Shown: positions 25,281 through 32,797 of the stretch, in pieces
Layout of the letters: every line of letters starts with the position of its first letter
How positions within the stretch are numbered: position 1 is the first letter of the stretch
Assembly (NCBI GenBank): GCA_016787225.1
Contig: JAEUUY010000030.1
Span: 101,820-165,819 of the forward strand
DNA length: 64,000 bases
From: Chitinophagales bacterium
GTDB taxonomy: Bacteria; Bacteroidota; Bacteroidia; Chitinophagales; JADJOU01
Direction of reading: 5' to 3'
Translations under genes and position numbers: made by a program
The notes under the pieces: model-generated
Database searches by the model: none
What the model was told of the DNA's origin: nothing
Seen by the model: only the letters and a program-made list of their open reading frames with translations

Positions 25281-27326
25281 TTATCCTTGCTTCTTTTCCA
25301 AATATTGGTTGTAAAACTTATCCCAAAACAAAACTATAGCCATTTCTATAATTAAAAACAAGATGGCTAATATGACCCATAGTTTCCAAAGATTAACACC
25401 TGTGAATGCTTTCAAGCTATTCAAATAACTAGCACCTCCACTATCTACGATCACATTCTTATAACCTAATGCAGCCTGGATATCATCTGCGAATAAAAAC
25501 TCCATACTACTCTCTGCTCTCCTATGATTGAGTGCTAATTGATATATTTTTTTACCTTCTGAATTTTCTAAACTATAAAAACCGCTTTCTGTAATGGATT
25601 CGTGTAACTGACATTGAAGAGTATTCCCAAATTTTCGTTGTGGAGGTATCATACTCAGGTTTTTTCCAGTTATTTTAAAAACCTTATCTTCAGATTTGGA
25701 TTCCAAAGGTATTGTTATGCTATTATCCGAGCCTATAAAATAGGAATTTAATTGATAACTGCTCGAGGCTGCTCCCAGCTTATACATCAGCGGAGCAAAA
25801 ACCGAACTAAATACAAAATTGGACTTCGAAGATGAGATATTAGCTGTGAACAAATAGATATTACCTTCTCCTAAACGACTATACTTAATTAAAAAAGGTA
25901 CACCATTGTCAAAGGAAATCAAAACTTCCTTAGCGCGCTGTGAGAAACCAGATAGATTATAGAATGAAGAAAAACTAGGCAAATCACTTAACTGATCTAC
26001 TTGGGTAAAAATATTTTGCAGTGCAGGGTCTAGCAGATTAAACTGCTTTATACGGACAGCTTGCTCACTTAAGTCTCCAATAGCAGGTAGTCCGATTTCA
26101 TTCATGATACTACTATAAGCAGAGCTATTCATAGTTTGAGGCAGAAAAATAACTACTTGCTTATTCGTTTGAAGCCACTCTTTTATTTTATCCCCATTGG
26201 CTAATGGGCTCAATTGATTAAGGATAATTAAGTTCGTATTGAATACTTCATCAGAAGGTACATCCATGTTGTTAAAACTATGTACATCAAAATTGTCATC
26301 TGCTTTGAGTGCATTTGTAATATATCGCTGATCTGTGCTACCACCTATGAGTGTAATAAAGGGCTTAGGAGAGAGGTAGAATGTAAAAAAATAATCATTG
26401 TCGAATGAAATCGATGGATCCGAGATACTGAGTTTTAAAAATTGCCAATCACGAGCTACCAATTTTATAATGAGCGTATCCGTAATCGCATTTTGATTTC
26501 CCCAGAGAACTTCATTTCTCGCTTTCACAGCGTCATTGATTGTGAGCGTTACGAGGGATTTATCAGTACCATCATCCGCAGACTTTCTTATGCGGTAGAC
26601 GATTTTGATATCTTCATTAGCCTTGAGCACACTTGATTGGATATATGCTGTATCCAGATATATATTCTTCTTTTCATTATGCACAATAGGAATGCAGGTT
26701 AGGGGATATTCTGTGATTTGATTGAGTTTTTGAAATTGATTATTCTGGAAATCGCTCAACCAGTAAAAAGCTTTACGATCTGAACTATTAGAACTTGTAG
26801 TTAGGATTTGCTTCTCCCATATTTCATTCGCTGTTTTTCTACTCGAACTAATATCAATATTTCGAATAGTCTCCCTAGCCTCCGTGTAGTCAAGGAGCTG
26901 TAATTGATTACCAGAAAAATCATTGGTAATAATTTGATACAATCCTTGATTTTCGGTCGATTTAACTATATCCAGTGCCTTCTGCTTAGCATCATCTATA
27001 GCCTTGAGCTGTCCTGCCGGAGACTCCATACTATAGGAATTGTCAATATAAATACTCACAATCGGTTGTCCACTGCCCTTCCCTGTCTTTTGGGTATTAA
27101 ATAATGGCTGTACAAAAGCAAGTATAATGAACAGCATAGCCAAAAGACGGGATGCCAGTAGCAGTAGTCTTTTGAGCTTGGATGTTTTTTGGGTTTCGCT
27201 GATGATCGTTTTGAGCAGACTGATATTGGAGAAATACTCTTTTTTATATTTTCTCAAATTGAATAAATGGACTATTATAGGTATAGCCAATGCAATGAGA
27301 GCCCATAAAAATGAAGGATTAACCAA
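25281..27326 (-). CDS. BatA-N/VWA-domain membrane protein
   Basis: A 681-residue protein starting with the BatA (aerotolerance-type) N-terminal domain, FLWALIALAIPIIVHLFNLRKYKK, and a second helix at about 58-75. A VWA-like domain has a MIDAS-type DNSYSM (about 93-98). A long beta-rich part follows, and a closing helix lies at about 648-668 (LWVILAILFLIIEMAIVLF). Bat-family proteins are linked to envelope stress in Bacteroidota; the precise role is unknown. Architecture parallels the protein at 7559-9628. It precedes the LolC/E-like gene by 10 bases. Confidence 0.75.
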   Translation of the reverse strand: MVNPSFLWALIALAIPIIVHLFNLRKYKKEYFSNISLLKTIISETQKTSKLKRLLLLASRLLAMLFIILAFVQPLFNTQKTGKGSGQPIVSIYIDNSYSMESPAGQLKAIDDAKQKALDIVKSTENQGLYQIITNDFSGNQLQLLDYTEARETIRNIDISSSRKTANEIWEKQILTTSSNSSDRKAFYWLSDFQNNQFQKLNQITEYPLTCIPIVHNEKKNIYLDTAYIQSSVLKANEDIKIVYRIRKSADDGTDKSLVTLTINDAVKARNEVLWGNQNAITDTLIIKLVARDWQFLKLSISDPSISFDNDYFFTFYLSPKPFITLIGGSTDQRYITNALKADDNFDVHSFNNMDVPSDEVFNTNLIILNQLSPLANGDKIKEWLQTNKQVVIFLPQTMNSSAYSSIMNEIGLPAIGDLSEQAVRIKQFNLLDPALQNIFTQVDQLSDLPSFSSFYNLSGFSQRAKEVLISFDNGVPFLIKYSRLGEGNIYLFTANISSSKSNFVFSSVFAPLMYKLGAASSSYQLNSYFIGSDNSITIPLESKSEDKVFKITGKNLSMIPPQRKFGNTLQCQLHESITESGFYSLENSEGKKIYQLALNHRRAESSMEFLFADDIQAALGYKNVIVDSGGASYLNSLKAFTGVNLWKLWVILAILFLIIEMAIVLFWDKFYNQYLEKKQG

Positions 27327-27396
27327 GGTTAGTTTTAAGTTTTGAGTTGAAAGTTTTTAGTTATGATTAAATACTCAGCTCCAAAAATTTAAATAA

Positions 27397-27714
27397 CTAC
27401 ACAGAAGTAGGAGGACCGCCACCCTGGAAGGTATTGGGGTATACTGGTGGGGTATCACTATCCTTTATTCTGCCGAAACTATCTTCATAGCGTTTCACAT
27501 TATCCTGCAAAGCACGTAAAAAACGCTTCGCATTTTCGGGAGCCATGATGACACGCGAGCGCACAAAGGCCTTGGGCGTATTCGGGGTGAGTTGTATAAA
27601 GTCGGTGACAAACTCGGTAGGAGAATGGGAGATAATGGCCAAATTGGAGTATACTCCATATGCCATATCCTGGGATATATCTATTTCTATTTGCTGCTGA
27701 TTGGGATCATCCAT
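27397..27714 (-). CDS. DUF3467 protein
   Basis: A small cytosolic protein of about 105 residues in the DUF3467 family: IEIDISQDMAYGVYSNLAIISHS, EFVTDFIQL and KAFVRSRVIMAPENAKRFLRAL are the conserved blocks. Function is unknown, and the family is common in Bacteroidota. I chose the ATG at 27714 (MDDPNQQQ) because the longer frame begins with TTG at 27732. The gene is 24 bases after the PH/SHOCT gene, so the two probably share the promoter box at 28423-28430. Confidence 0.85.
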   Translation of the reverse strand: MDDPNQQQIEIDISQDMAYGVYSNLAIISHSPTEFVTDFIQLTPNTPKAFVRSRVIMAPENAKRFLRALQDNVKRYEDSFGRIKDSDTPPVYPNTFQGGGPPTSV

Positions 27715-27738
27715 GGTAAAATATTTCTTCAATAATAA

Positions 27739-28401
27739 TTAAATTCTGCTTAATACTTCGGCTTTTTTCGCTTCGTATTCTTCACGCGAGATCAATTGAT
27801 TTTCAAATAAGGTTTTTAATTTCTGCAAAGCAGAAGTGATATCATCTTCTTTCTTTTCTTCTACCACAGGTGCTACGGGCTCTATCATAGGCTCAGATAT
27901 AGGGGCTGGCGGTACAACTGGTTCTGGTGTGGTGGACATAGGATTAGCATTCACTTGAATACTGCCCGAAGCAGCTCGCTTTTCTTCCAGCTCCATCTGA
28001 CGTCGTATCTCTCTCTGCGTCTCTTCTTGTTCCTGTGCTAGGGCATAGAGTCTTCGTGCTTGTGCTTTTGGGAGATAATCGAGACTATCACTACCTTTGA
28101 TCGTATTGATAGAAAAAATTGCGCCGAGAAGTTCTTCCTTGAGCTTACAGTCGATGACATCTTTCCATACATAATCCGAGAAGTCCATGGAAAACCCAAG
28201 ATTTTTCGGTCGACAGAAGATGATACGCTTATTGGTCAGGGCTACACAGTCCGGTGAAATATTGACCGCAGGCTTTTTCTGTACGGCGATATACTCCAGA
28301 GTCTCGCCACTCATAATAATACCACGGAGCTTCTCCGTCACCTTCTCCACCGCTGCGGGGTCCTGTTCTTCGTTTAGAAACTTCTTGAAATTGTCTAGCA
28401 T
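27739..28401 (-). CDS. PH-like domain plus SHOCT protein
   Basis: A 220-residue cytosolic protein. The N-terminal half (about 20-120) is a bacterial PH-like domain (EYIAVQKKPAVNISPDCVALTNKRIIF, then YVWKDVIDCKL). A Glu/Arg-rich helix and a Pro/Glu linker follow. The C-terminus (about 188-220) is a SHOCT motif, DITSALQKLKTLFENQLISREEYEAKK. Such proteins are thought to bind membranes or oligomerise; the role is unknown. It is transcribed divergently from the restriction-modification island. Confidence 0.8.
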   Translation of the reverse strand: MLDNFKKFLNEEQDPAAVEKVTEKLRGIIMSGETLEYIAVQKKPAVNISPDCVALTNKRIIFCRPKNLGFSMDFSDYVWKDVIDCKLKEELLGAIFSINTIKGSDSLDYLPKAQARRLYALAQEQEETQREIRRQMELEEKRAASGSIQVNANPMSTTPEPVVPPAPISEPMIEPVAPVVEEKKEDDITSALQKLKTLFENQLISREEYEAKKAEVLSRI

Positions 28402-28422
28402 TTTGATAACTCTTTAGTAGCA

Positions 28423-28430
28423 CAAAGGTA
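28423..28430 (-). promoter_or_regulatory. -7 box TACCTTTG for the PH/SHOCT-DUF3467 pair
   Basis: Minus-strand TACCTTTG is a TAnnTTTG match 21 bases before the ATG at 28401; no ideal -33 TTG. Confidence 0.45.
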
Positions 28431-28507
28431 AGGGAAAATCGCTTTTTGACTGCTCGAAAGTCAAGATAATCACTTAGAATATACAAAACTAGATTGCGTT
28501 TTTACAA

Positions 28508-28527
28508 GTCAGGTGGGAACACCTGAC
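28508..28527. other. 8-bp perfect inverted repeat upstream of the methyltransferase
   Basis: GTCAGGTG and CACCTGAC flank GGAA. The element lies in the 249-base divergent gap between the PH/SHOCT gene and the methyltransferase, 124 bases before the latter. It could be an operator, an RNA stem with a GNRA-type loop, or a scar of island insertion. It lacks a T-tract. Confidence 0.45.
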
Positions 28528-28650
28528 GAGGCGCGAAAATACGACACCTTTTGGCGACAGTCATTCAAGAGATTTGTAGTCAAATAATTAACAAAGTCTT
28601 AATAACTTCCACCGGAATTTTGAATAAAATTTTGGTAAATTGCGACCGAA

Positions 28651-29862
28651 ATGAGTGTAAAATATTCTACCATAAAAACAAAGTTAAAAATCGAACCTAT
28701 TAAGTCGATTAATGACAATCTAGCCCATTTAACACACTATTTTCAAAACCACCATAACGGAGTTTCGAAACACTTTAAACCAACAGCCACAAGCTATCTG
28801 ATAGATTTACACAAAGAGTTATCAATAGTTACAGAACCCGATTTTCAATACTATCTTCCCATAAAATGGGATATCCCATTTCCCCCAACTTTAAATCCAA
28901 CATTCAAGTTTATAGATTTATTTGCAGGAATCGGTGGCATTAGATTGGCGTATCAAAACCTTGGCGGAAATTGTGTTTTCACAAGCGAATGGGATAAATT
29001 CTCTAAACAAACTTATGAAACAAATTTTGGCGAAGTTCCATTTGGGGATATAACTAAAATTCACGAAAAGAACATTCCTGACCACGATATTTTACTTGCG
29101 GGGTTTCCTTGTCAACCTTTTTCCATTGCTGGAGTATCAAAGAAAAAAGCCCTAGGCAAAGCCCACGGCTTTTTAGATGAAACTCAAGGAACTTTATTTT
29201 TTGATGTAGCAAGAATTATTAAACATAAAAAGCCAAAGGCTTTTATGCTTGAAAATGTAAAAAATCTTGTCTCACACGACAAAGGAAAAACATTCAAAAT
29301 TATTTTAGAAACACTCAAAGAACTTAATTATAACATTCATTTTCAAGTATTGGATGGCAAATATTTTGTCCCACAACATAGAGAAAGAATAATTATTGTA
29401 GGATTCAGAAATGAAATTTTCAAGAAGAAAGAAAAATTTGAATTTCCAAAACTTAAAGACTCAAATTTTGCGATTAAAGACATTTTAGAAAATAGAATTG
29501 ATCCAAAGTATACATTGTCAGACCATTTATGGAATTATTTGCAAGAGTATGCAAAAAAGCATAAGGAAAAAGGAAATGGGTTTGGTTATGGGCTAACTAA
29601 TTTAGATGGTATCTCAAGAACAATGAGTGCAAGATATTATAAGGATGGAGCCGAAATCTTAATACCACAAAAAGGCAAAAATCCAAGAAGACTTACACCA
29701 AGAGAATGTGCAAGATTGCAGGGATTCCCTGATAGTTTTCAAATATCTGTATCAGACAACCAAGCATATAAACAATTTGGAAATTCAGTTGTAGTGCCTT
29801 TAATACAAGCAGTAGGTAAGAATTTAGTAAAGGAATTAATGAGATTAAATGAATCTAAATAG
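28651..29862 (+). CDS. C5-cytosine DNA methyltransferase, Dcm/M.EcoRII-like
   Basis: A 403-residue modification enzyme that transfers methyl from S-adenosylmethionine to cytosine C5. Motif I FIDLFAGIGG (about 87-96), motif IV with catalytic Cys in PCQPFS (153-158), motif VI ENV (201-203) and motif VIII QHRER (242-246) are all visible, with RRLTPRECARLQGFP and QFGNSVVVP at the end. The target-recognition region (KGNGFGYG, SARYYKDGAEIL) and the PCQPFS flank (GVSKKKALGKAHGF) closely match my memory of E. coli Dcm, predicting CCWGG or CCNGG specificity. The endonuclease gene overlaps its last 14 bases. Confidence 0.92.
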   Translation: MSVKYSTIKTKLKIEPIKSINDNLAHLTHYFQNHHNGVSKHFKPTATSYLIDLHKELSIVTEPDFQYYLPIKWDIPFPPTLNPTFKFIDLFAGIGGIRLAYQNLGGNCVFTSEWDKFSKQTYETNFGEVPFGDITKIHEKNIPDHDILLAGFPCQPFSIAGVSKKKALGKAHGFLDETQGTLFFDVARIIKHKKPKAFMLENVKNLVSHDKGKTFKIILETLKELNYNIHFQVLDGKYFVPQHRERIIIVGFRNEIFKKKEKFEFPKLKDSNFAIKDILENRIDPKYTLSDHLWNYLQEYAKKHKEKGNGFGYGLTNLDGISRTMSARYYKDGAEILIPQKGKNPRRLTPRECARLQGFPDSFQISVSDNQAYKQFGNSVVVPLIQAVGKNLVKELMRLNESK

Positions 29863-31156
29863 TCTCAAAAATCTATTCTCTGACAATGGTTGTAATAAAA
29901 TCTATGTCAAAAACTTATCCCCAAACGATAATTCTAAAAATCAGGTCTATTTTGGTGGAAGTTTCGAGATTTTAAATATTCTACCTATTACAGAAATTAT
30001 CACAGAAGAAGCTGGAGATTGGGAGAAAGAAAGATTCAAAGCAAAAATTAATTTTTCTTGGTTTTCTGATGATGGGAATATTTTTCCAGCACCAAATTCA
30101 CAACTCATTTTATACCCAAAGTATCCTGAAGTGAGATTTTCAGGTTTTTTATCCAAGTGTGAAAATCCACCTTCAGAGCTTATGACACAAAGACTAGCTG
30201 ATAGGCTATTGTTCATTAGCGTTACGGAATCTGGAAAGGTTTTAGGATATGTTTCTGACCCTAATTCTGAAGTTTCAGTTGAATACACTAAACTTGAAAG
30301 CTTAAATTCACACGGAGTTTTCAAAGTAATAGAACTGCCTGAAATTGAAAACAATCGTCAAAAACTCATACAAGAGCTATTAAGAATTCACAGAAAGGGC
30401 TGGATTGAATCAAAGAGCTTGACTAAAGAAGGACTAGTTCCCTGTATTAGTTCACAATGCGGTGGATACTCATTAGAGGCAGAATTAGGAATCATTCGTA
30501 ACGGCATTTCAGAACCTGATTATTTAGGCTGGGAGGTTAAACAATTTGGTGTAAACAAATTCGAAAATATTAATTCAAAAGCTATTACATTATTTACTCC
30601 TGAACCAACAGATGGTTTTTATAAAAAAGAAGGGATAGAATCATTCTTAAGAACATACGGATATAACGATAAAAAAGGACGTGAGGATAGAATTAACTTT
30701 GGAGGCATACATAAAGTTGGAATAAGACACAAGACAACAACCCTAGAATTACAATTAATAGGTTTTGATAACGAAACCAATAGAATTAGAAACTCAAATG
30801 GTCGAATTGCATTGGTCGATGATTCTGGAGTTGAAACGGCTTCTTGGAGTTTTTCTTCTTTGCTGTTGCATTGGAATAAAAAACACAATCAAGCTTGCTA
30901 TGTGCCTTCAATGTCTATAAAAAAGCCCCAATTACAATATAAGTATGGCAATAATATTCTATTAGGAACTGGGACAGATTTTCAGCTTTTTCTAAATCAG
31001 ATATCAATCGGTAATATTTATTACGACCCCGCAATCAAAATGGAGAATGCTTCAACAAAACCAAAAATAAAACCCAGAAGTCAGTTTAGGATGAAGTCTC
31101 AGCATTTAGCAAACTTATATAAACAAAACGAAATAATAGATACTACTAATCAATAG
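29849..31156 (+). CDS. MvaI/BcnI-family restriction endonuclease with N-terminal extension (UbaLAI-like type IIE)
   Basis: A 435-residue enzyme paired with the Dcm-like methyltransferase. The C-terminal half (about 165-430) is a MvaI/BcnI-type PD-(D/E)XK nuclease: HRKGWIESKSL, GYSLEAELGI (206-215), then the catalytic series Asp224, Glu229, Lys231 in EPDYLGWEVKQF. MvaI and BcnI themselves are only about 240 residues. Here about 160 extra N-terminal residues, beta-rich (VYFGGSFEIL, RFKAKINFSWF, PEVRFSGFL), fit a B3-like EcoRII-N effector domain. That fusion is known in the monomeric type IIE enzyme UbaLAI (CC^WGG). Domain identity of the N-terminus is inference from size and context. Confidence 0.8.
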   Translation: MNLNSLKNLFSDNGCNKIYVKNLSPNDNSKNQVYFGGSFEILNILPITEIITEEAGDWEKERFKAKINFSWFSDDGNIFPAPNSQLILYPKYPEVRFSGFLSKCENPPSELMTQRLADRLLFISVTESGKVLGYVSDPNSEVSVEYTKLESLNSHGVFKVIELPEIENNRQKLIQELLRIHRKGWIESKSLTKEGLVPCISSQCGGYSLEAELGIIRNGISEPDYLGWEVKQFGVNKFENINSKAITLFTPEPTDGFYKKEGIESFLRTYGYNDKKGREDRINFGGIHKVGIRHKTTTLELQLIGFDNETNRIRNSNGRIALVDDSGVETASWSFSSLLLHWNKKHNQACYVPSMSIKKPQLQYKYGNNILLGTGTDFQLFLNQISIGNIYYDPAIKMENASTKPKIKPRSQFRMKSQHLANLYKQNEIIDTTNQ

Positions 31157-31311
31157 GGTGTCTTATTTCTGTCTGTTTGGCATGATGTGAATTGCAGTTA
31201 TATTTTGAGAGTTAGTGTTTTTAAGTTATCTTGTCTTTATGAAAAACGAAGTCCTTTTAAATCCTAAACTGCGCCAAGCCGACGATCGTTGTAATTTAGC
31301 TTTCTGAGAAA

Positions 31312-31566
31312 ATGAAGACATTCTTTATAACAATAATACTTTATGTCATTGCATTTATTCTATCAATAAATAATGGGTGGTTAAGTCCGAGAATGATTAT
31401 TATAATTCTTTCATTGTCTATTGTAACAACACTATTTTGTTCCTTTATTTACGAAGGAAATTATAAATCAAGAATTACTAAATCAGTAAAATTTTGCTTT
31501 CCAACAATACCAGCGCTATATATTATTGGATATTTAGGCGAAAACATTAGAACATATTTTTTATGA
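31312..31566 (+). CDS. Small membrane protein downstream of the restriction gene
   Basis: An 84-residue protein with three predicted hydrophobic helices (about 3-18, 26-44 and 62-76) and short basic loops. No family recognised. It starts 155 bases after the endonuclease stop and its stop codon overlaps the next start by 4 bases (ATGA), so the two are translationally coupled. Being on the island strand, it may have travelled with the restriction-modification genes. It could also be ordinary host DNA. Confidence 0.55.
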   Translation: MKTFFITIILYVIAFILSINNGWLSPRMIIIILSLSIVTTLFCSFIYEGNYKSRITKSVKFCFPTIPALYIIGYLGENIRTYFL

Positions 31567-31967
31567 AGAATAAGTATATTAAAATTATTTCAATTCTTTT
31601 ATCAATTCCATTTTTTATTCTTTCCTTTATTTTAGGCATTGCAAGTAATAATGAATCTTATCACCTTTTAGATCCGCATATAGATACTGAATTTGCCAAA
31701 GACTATACTCCAATAAAGTTTGACTTGATAAAAATAGGTATGTCAAAAACAGAAGTAGAAAATATAATTGGACAACCAAATTCTATATATTTCGAACCCA
31801 CTATATCCGCAACAAAAACATTTGAATACACCCAGGATGGAAAATTAAATAAGAATGCTGAACAAAAACAAGCAAAAGGTGGTGATTATGCATGGTATAG
31901 ATCAACACTTGAATATAACAGAGAAAATAAAGTGTCTAAAATTGATAAAGGTTGGAGCTACGATTAA
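31563..31967 (+). CDS. Exported or membrane-anchored BamE/SmpA-like small protein
   Basis: A 134-residue protein with an N-terminal helix (about 7-27). A BamE/SmpA/OmlA-like module follows, recognisable by IKIGMSKTEVENIIGQPNSIYF (about 57-78), an alternating strand with YAWYRSTLEYN, and VSKIDKGWSY at the end. The GM(S/T)..EV...LG.P pattern is general to that superfamily and does not prove involvement in outer-membrane assembly. No lipobox Cys is present, unlike BamE. It overlaps the preceding small membrane gene by 4 bases. Confidence 0.55.
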   Translation: MKNKYIKIISILLSIPFFILSFILGIASNNESYHLLDPHIDTEFAKDYTPIKFDLIKIGMSKTEVENIIGQPNSIYFEPTISATKTFEYTQDGKLNKNAEQKQAKGGDYAWYRSTLEYNRENKVSKIDKGWSYD

Positions 31968-32074
31968 CCAGCCAGCTTATAACTAAAAGTCAGCTAAAAG
32001 ATCGGGTGGCAACTTTTATATAATTTGTAAGATGTTAGAGGACAAAACCAGTCTAGCTAAACCGACACAAAGAA

Positions 32075-32797
32075 TTACAACAATATCCTCAGCACTAATT
32101 TATAAGCATTGTCATAGTCCTTATAGGTAGATTTCAAAACGCCTTCTAGTTTTTTAAGATCAGTTTTCTCGCCTTTTTTAGGCTGGGGGATGCTGGTTAG
32201 CGGATTGGTTTCATGCGATACTACTGAAGTAGCGAGCCAGGTGGTTTCAAACATAGGTATGACCATACCTAGTATGGTACCTGGAAGTCCTGTGACGGAT
32301 TCTGGGCCTATAGGTGCATAGAGCTGTTCGGTAAAATAAGCTACAATAATGACACTATCACGAAATTTAGCCATAGCCTTTCTACATGGATAGCCTGCTA
32401 TAGTGCGAACCTCATCATGCATGTGCCATTGAAGTTTTGGAATAGAATCTAGAACGAGAAAAGTCTTTTCACTCACTTCTTTTTGACTTATTTGATTACC
32501 GCCAGCGATATCTATAAACGTTTGGCTATAGGATACATGTCCCCATACCCAGTTAGATTCTTCGGTGATATCTTTTTCTACGCGCTCATAGCTGGAAAAC
32601 TGAGAATTAGTTTTTAAGGTAAAATTATCTTTCCAGAATTTCCCCTCTTTATCATCACTGCGCCACCATTTCGAAAGCTTGGCCATATTGATTTTTTTCT
32701 CATAGGTTACGGTATAGTTTTTGATAAACTGAGCTTGAATGCGCGTACCCAATACGAGGCAGACCAAGATGGTCAAAGATTTAAAAATCTGATTCAT
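32075..32797 (-). CDS. GLPGLI-family exported protein
   Basis: A 240-residue periplasmic or secreted protein. The signal peptide (about 1-23) is followed by beta-rich sequence. The defining family motif reads GLPGTILGM, preceded by YAPIGPESVT and the RTIAGYPCRKA block. GLPGLI proteins are Bacteroidota-specific, of unknown function, and typically encoded beside a TonB-type outer-membrane receptor. That is the case here: its start overlaps the end of the upstream receptor gene by 17 bases. Confidence 0.9.
   Translation of the reverse strand: MNQIFKSLTILVCLVLGTRIQAQFIKNYTVTYEKKINMAKLSKWWRSDDKEGKFWKDNFTLKTNSQFSSYERVEKDITEESNWVWGHVSYSQTFIDIAGGNQISQKEVSEKTFLVLDSIPKLQWHMHDEVRTIAGYPCRKAMAKFRDSVIIVAYFTEQLYAPIGPESVTGLPGTILGMVIPMFETTWLATSVVSHETNPLTSIPQPKKGEKTDLKKLEGVLKSTYKDYDNAYKLVLRILL

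Noticed and set aside
27715..27732. TTG start for the DUF3467 gene
   Set aside because: An in-frame ATG at 27714 gives the typical family N-terminus.
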